64,000 nt of DNA from Pectinophora gossypiella (taxonomy: Eukaryota; Arthropoda; Insecta; Lepidoptera; Gelechiidae): contig NC_065414.1 of the NCBI RefSeq assembly GCF_024362695.1, forward strand, positions 5,721,501-5,785,500. Reading direction: 5' to 3'. Positions 63,871-64,000 of this stretch are shown here, piece after piece (position 1 is the stretch's first letter; every line of letters starts with the position of its first letter). Below the pieces are notes generated by a model. The model had not been told where the DNA came from. It saw only the letters and a program-made list of their open reading frames with translations, and ran no database searches. The translations under genes were made by a program, and so were the position numbers.

Positions 63871-64000
63871 ATTTATAATTACGCGCAACAAATACCTAAC
63901 ACACAATGATCGTAGTACCTACTTATCTAGATTCTAAGAAAACAAATCAAATCAGCATTCCAAGTTCGTAAGACTAAGTTCAAATTCGAAAACTATTTGT

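Overview
The window looks like repeat-rich nuclear DNA of a moth, probably a noctuoid. It is AT-rich and has no operons or recognisable host genes. Nearly every stretch with structure is a transposable element or its remains. The SINEs have the architecture I remember for the HaSE1, HaSE2 and HaSE3 families of Helicoverpa armigera: a tRNA-like or 5S-like head, a shared central domain and interchangeable 3' ends. The SINEs, the LINE tails ending in (ATGT)n and the Helitron 3' end all fit Lepidoptera; the species is not determined. No coding exon of a cellular gene could be supported, so the window is intergenic or deep intron.

Family names used below, defined here. SINE-A: tRNA head, 3' end GGCTGTTTATGTATG. 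SINE-B: same head and core, 3' end CACGATAGAAGAAGAAG. SINE-C: chimeric tRNA/5S head, tail ending GGGCTGGTGATGATG. SINE-D: a second tRNA-type head. Retroposon T: about 197 bp, LINE-like 3' tail. Retroposon P: poly(A) family containing TTTGTCCGGCCAAGTAG. MITE-1: long TIRs with CTGCAGACACC. MITE-2: TIR GGCTACGTTC plus ATAGATGGCG. MITE-TA: about 140 to 170 bp, TIR C(A/G)GTCA(T/C)GAGCAAT. DP-MITE: double palindrome with TIR ACAGGGTGTTAGTGACATCG. Repeats E, S and U are unclassified dispersed families.

Layout. 0-12.8 kb: MITE-1, DP-MITE, SINE-A/B and LINE 3' ends around unique AT-rich DNA. 12.8-16.3 kb: a young non-autonomous LTR retrotransposon (606-bp LTRs, TATA target duplication) carrying sixteen 23-bp minisatellite units and no retroviral-type genes. 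18.4 kb: a hAT-type MITE with an 8-bp duplication. 23.0-24.5 kb: a jockey-like LINE with a second LINE's 3' end inserted in its coding region. 26.1-27.1 kb: a triple nest (retroposon P in a Helitron in MITE-2). 28.2 kb: the chimeric SINE-C. 31.7 kb: a possible THAP zinc-finger relic. 41.3-42.0 kb: a PIF/Harbinger element with both TIRs, TTA duplication and a truncated transposase. 44-53 kb: several DP-MITE copies and SINE-D. 57.3-58.9 kb: a 1440-bp foldback element with arms of about 490 bp and an 8-bp duplication, inside a 5'-truncated retroposon that has its own 13-bp duplication. 61-63 kb: SINE-in-LINE, a near-perfect 63-bp hairpin and SINE-in-repeat insertions.

How the parts interact: retroposon T shares its 3' terminus with a LINE tail present here, and SINE-A ends in a similar (ATGT)n tail, which suggests LINE-driven mobilisation. 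The DNA elements (hAT, Harbinger, foldback, MITEs) have no complete transposase here and would need one from elsewhere. Many insertions are nested and keep target duplications, so part of the relative insertion order can be read directly.
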